Shown here: in pieces, positions 8,473-9,325 of the stretch
How the letters are laid out: the number at the start of each line of letters is the position of its first letter
Position numbering within the stretch: the first letter of the stretch is position 1
Assembly (NCBI GenBank): GCA_030425945.1
Contig: JAUHZL010000081.1
Span: 1 to 9,325, forward strand
Direction: 5' to 3'
DNA length: 9,325 nucleotides
DNA from: Alphaproteobacteria bacterium
GTDB taxonomy: Bacteria > Pseudomonadota > Alphaproteobacteria > Rhodobacterales > Rhodobacteraceae
Made by a program: the position numbers and the translations under genes
Notes under the pieces: generated by a model
Told to the model about the DNA's origin: nothing
The model's database searches: none
The model's input: the letters and a program-made list of their open reading frames with translations, nothing else

Positions 8473-8492
8473 TCGCGCAGATGTGGTAGGCT
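8466..8492 (+). promoter_or_regulatory. Weak promoter candidate for the acidic-tail gene
   Basis: TGGACA at 8466-8471 matches the -35 consensus TTGACA at five of six positions. TAGGCT at 8487-8492, after a 15-base spacer, is a weak -10. The start of transcription would fall near 8499. A GANTC site (GACTC, 8503-8507) lies just downstream. The gap after cvpA implies that a promoter is needed here, but the spacer is short and this exact placement is uncertain. Confidence 0.3.
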
Positions 8493-8507
8493 CCGCGCAA
8501 CTGACTC

Positions 8508-8513
8508 AGGGAG
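8508..8513 (+). promoter_or_regulatory. Ribosome binding site of the acidic-tail gene
   Basis: AGGGAG ends six bases before the ATG at 8520. This good match fixes the start codon. Confidence 0.7.
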
Positions 8514-8519
8514 ACCTCC

Positions 8520-9281
8520 ATGACCTTGCTCGCTTCGATTTCCGATACGGTTCCCGGCCTTCTGCGCGTGGCTCTGCTGTTCGGGGCCAGGACGCCCTCG
8601 GGCGGCACCGCCTCCGTCGCCCTGCTGGCGGACGGGGACACCGAGAAGCTGATCGACCTCGGCCAGGGGCTCGACCCCGACGCGCCGGGCCTGACCCGCG
8701 CGATGCAGAGCTACCTGTCCGGCCTGAAGGAGGTCGGCGCCTATCTTGAGGCCCGCCACAAGACCGACGAGGACGGCGTGACCGAGGACGACATCGAGCG
8801 CGCCGCGCTGATGCTGGCCTTTCCGCGCGTCACCCGGGACGAGGCGGCGCTGACGCTGCTCAAGGCGCATCTCGACGCGCTGCAGGCCGAAGGCATCCTG
8901 CCCCGCCTGAAGACCGCTCCGGGCGCGGGCACCGAACCGGCAACCCCGGTGCCCGCACCGGCCGCCGCCCCCGCCCCGCTGTCGCTGGCAGGCTCGGAAG
9001 CCGCCCCGGAAGCCCCCGCTGACGCGACCCCGGCCGAAGACAGCGCCCCCGAGGAGGGCAAGGCCGAGGACACCGCCCCCGAGGCCGCCGCGGACGAGAC
9101 CGACACCGCCGCCAGCGAGAGCGGCGCGACCGAGACCGCCGGCGACGACAGCGCCGCCGACGCAGGTCCGGACGAGGGCACCGGCGCGCCCACGCCCGAC
9201 ACGCCGCGCCCGCTGAACCCGGTCACCCAGATCCGCCAGCAGGCCGAGCAGCCGCGCCGTCCGGGTCTTTTCGGGCGCTGA
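8520..9281 (+). CDS. Unrecognised protein with helical N-terminal domain and long acidic Ala/Pro tail
   Basis: The 253-residue product has no signal peptide that I would trust: the N-terminus MTLLASISDTVPGLLRVAL is amphipathic rather than signal-like. Residues 1-137 look folded, with several probable helices (LTRAMQSYLSGLKEVGAYLE; DDIERAALMLAF; DEAALTLLKAHLDALQAEGI). Residues 138-229 are low-complexity Ala/Pro/Glu/Asp/Thr, with about 22 acidic residues against a single Lys, so probably disordered. The last ~24 residues turn basic and end QIRQQAEQPRRPGLFGR, which could be a short binding motif. I recognise no family or catalytic motif. A strong ribosome site and its own upstream regulatory block suggest separate control from the radA-cvpA unit. 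GC content and codon use match the neighbours, so it does not look recently acquired. Function is unknown. Confidence 0.82.
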   Translation: MTLLASISDTVPGLLRVALLFGARTPSGGTASVALLADGDTEKLIDLGQGLDPDAPGLTRAMQSYLSGLKEVGAYLEARHKTDEDGVTEDDIERAALMLAFPRVTRDEAALTLLKAHLDALQAEGILPRLKTAPGAGTEPATPVPAPAAAPAPLSLAGSEAAPEAPADATPAEDSAPEEGKAEDTAPEAAADETDTAASESGATETAGDDSAADAGPDEGTGAPTPDTPRPLNPVTQIRQQAEQPRRPGLFGR

Positions 9282-9292
9282 TCGGCAGCGAC

Positions 9293-9310
9293 ATGACAGC
9301 CGCATGACAG
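9293..9310 (-). promoter_or_regulatory. PHO-box-like direct repeat (candidate PhoB site)
   Basis: On the minus strand this reads CTGTCAT-GCGG-CTGTCAT: two exact copies of the 7-base PhoB half-site separated by four bases, which is the layout of the PHO box. A third related copy, CTGTCAC, lies at 9324-9318 but is 14 rather than 11 bp from its neighbour. The block begins 11 bases after the stop of the acidic-tail gene and runs to the window edge, so the controlled gene is not visible. The orientation points back toward the + strand gene, opposite to what a downstream + strand target would normally need, which lowers confidence. Confidence 0.5.
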
Positions 9311-9325
9311 TCGGGCCGTGACAGA

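Overview
This 9.3 kb window is GC-rich bacterial chromosome, roughly 70% G+C by eye. Its coding style (GTC/CTC/GGC-rich codons, short gaps, ATGA and TAATG overlaps) and gene order fit an alphaproteobacterium, most likely the Rhodobacterales/Rhodobacteraceae. The lineage is inferred from gene content and order, because there is no rRNA in the window. All ten genes I can support are on the + strand. The long minus-strand reading frames are GC-driven shadows. I see no tRNA, rRNA, CRISPR array, insertion sequence or prophage gene.

Layout. (1) Positions 2-181 hold the C-terminal end of a 2-oxoglutarate/Fe(II) oxygenase. It overlaps by one base the start of a secreted caspase-like (C14) protein at 181-2430, which has an intact His/Cys pair, two short repeats around a Pro-Ala linker, and a peptidoglycan-binding-like segment. 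(2) Positions 2480-8331 form one tightly packed run: alr (alanine racemase), an MlaE-family permease, an MlaF-like ATPase, a small membrane protein, a PqiA-like membrane protein, another small membrane protein, radA and cvpA. Gaps are 27 bases or less and several start/stop codons overlap, so this looks like one transcription unit. It combines cell-wall precursor supply, probable envelope lipid transport and DNA repair. (3) Positions 8332-8519 are the only sizeable non-coding stretch. They contain two related palindromes with centres 21 bp apart, a pair of DnaA-box-like sites 11 bp apart, a weak promoter candidate, a GANTC methylation-type site and a good ribosome binding site. (4) Positions 8520-9281 encode a protein I do not recognise, with an alpha-helical-looking N-terminal half and a long acidic Ala/Pro/Glu/Asp tail. 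(5) The last 44 bases carry a PHO-box-like pair of direct repeats, with a third partial copy at the window edge.

The best candidates for something undescribed are the compact regulatory block in front of the acidic-tail gene and the lipid-transport-like cluster, which has an MlaEF pair and a PqiA-like protein but no MCE-domain partner in view. The housekeeping genes (alr, radA, cvpA) are secure. Functions of the small membrane proteins and of the last gene are unknown.
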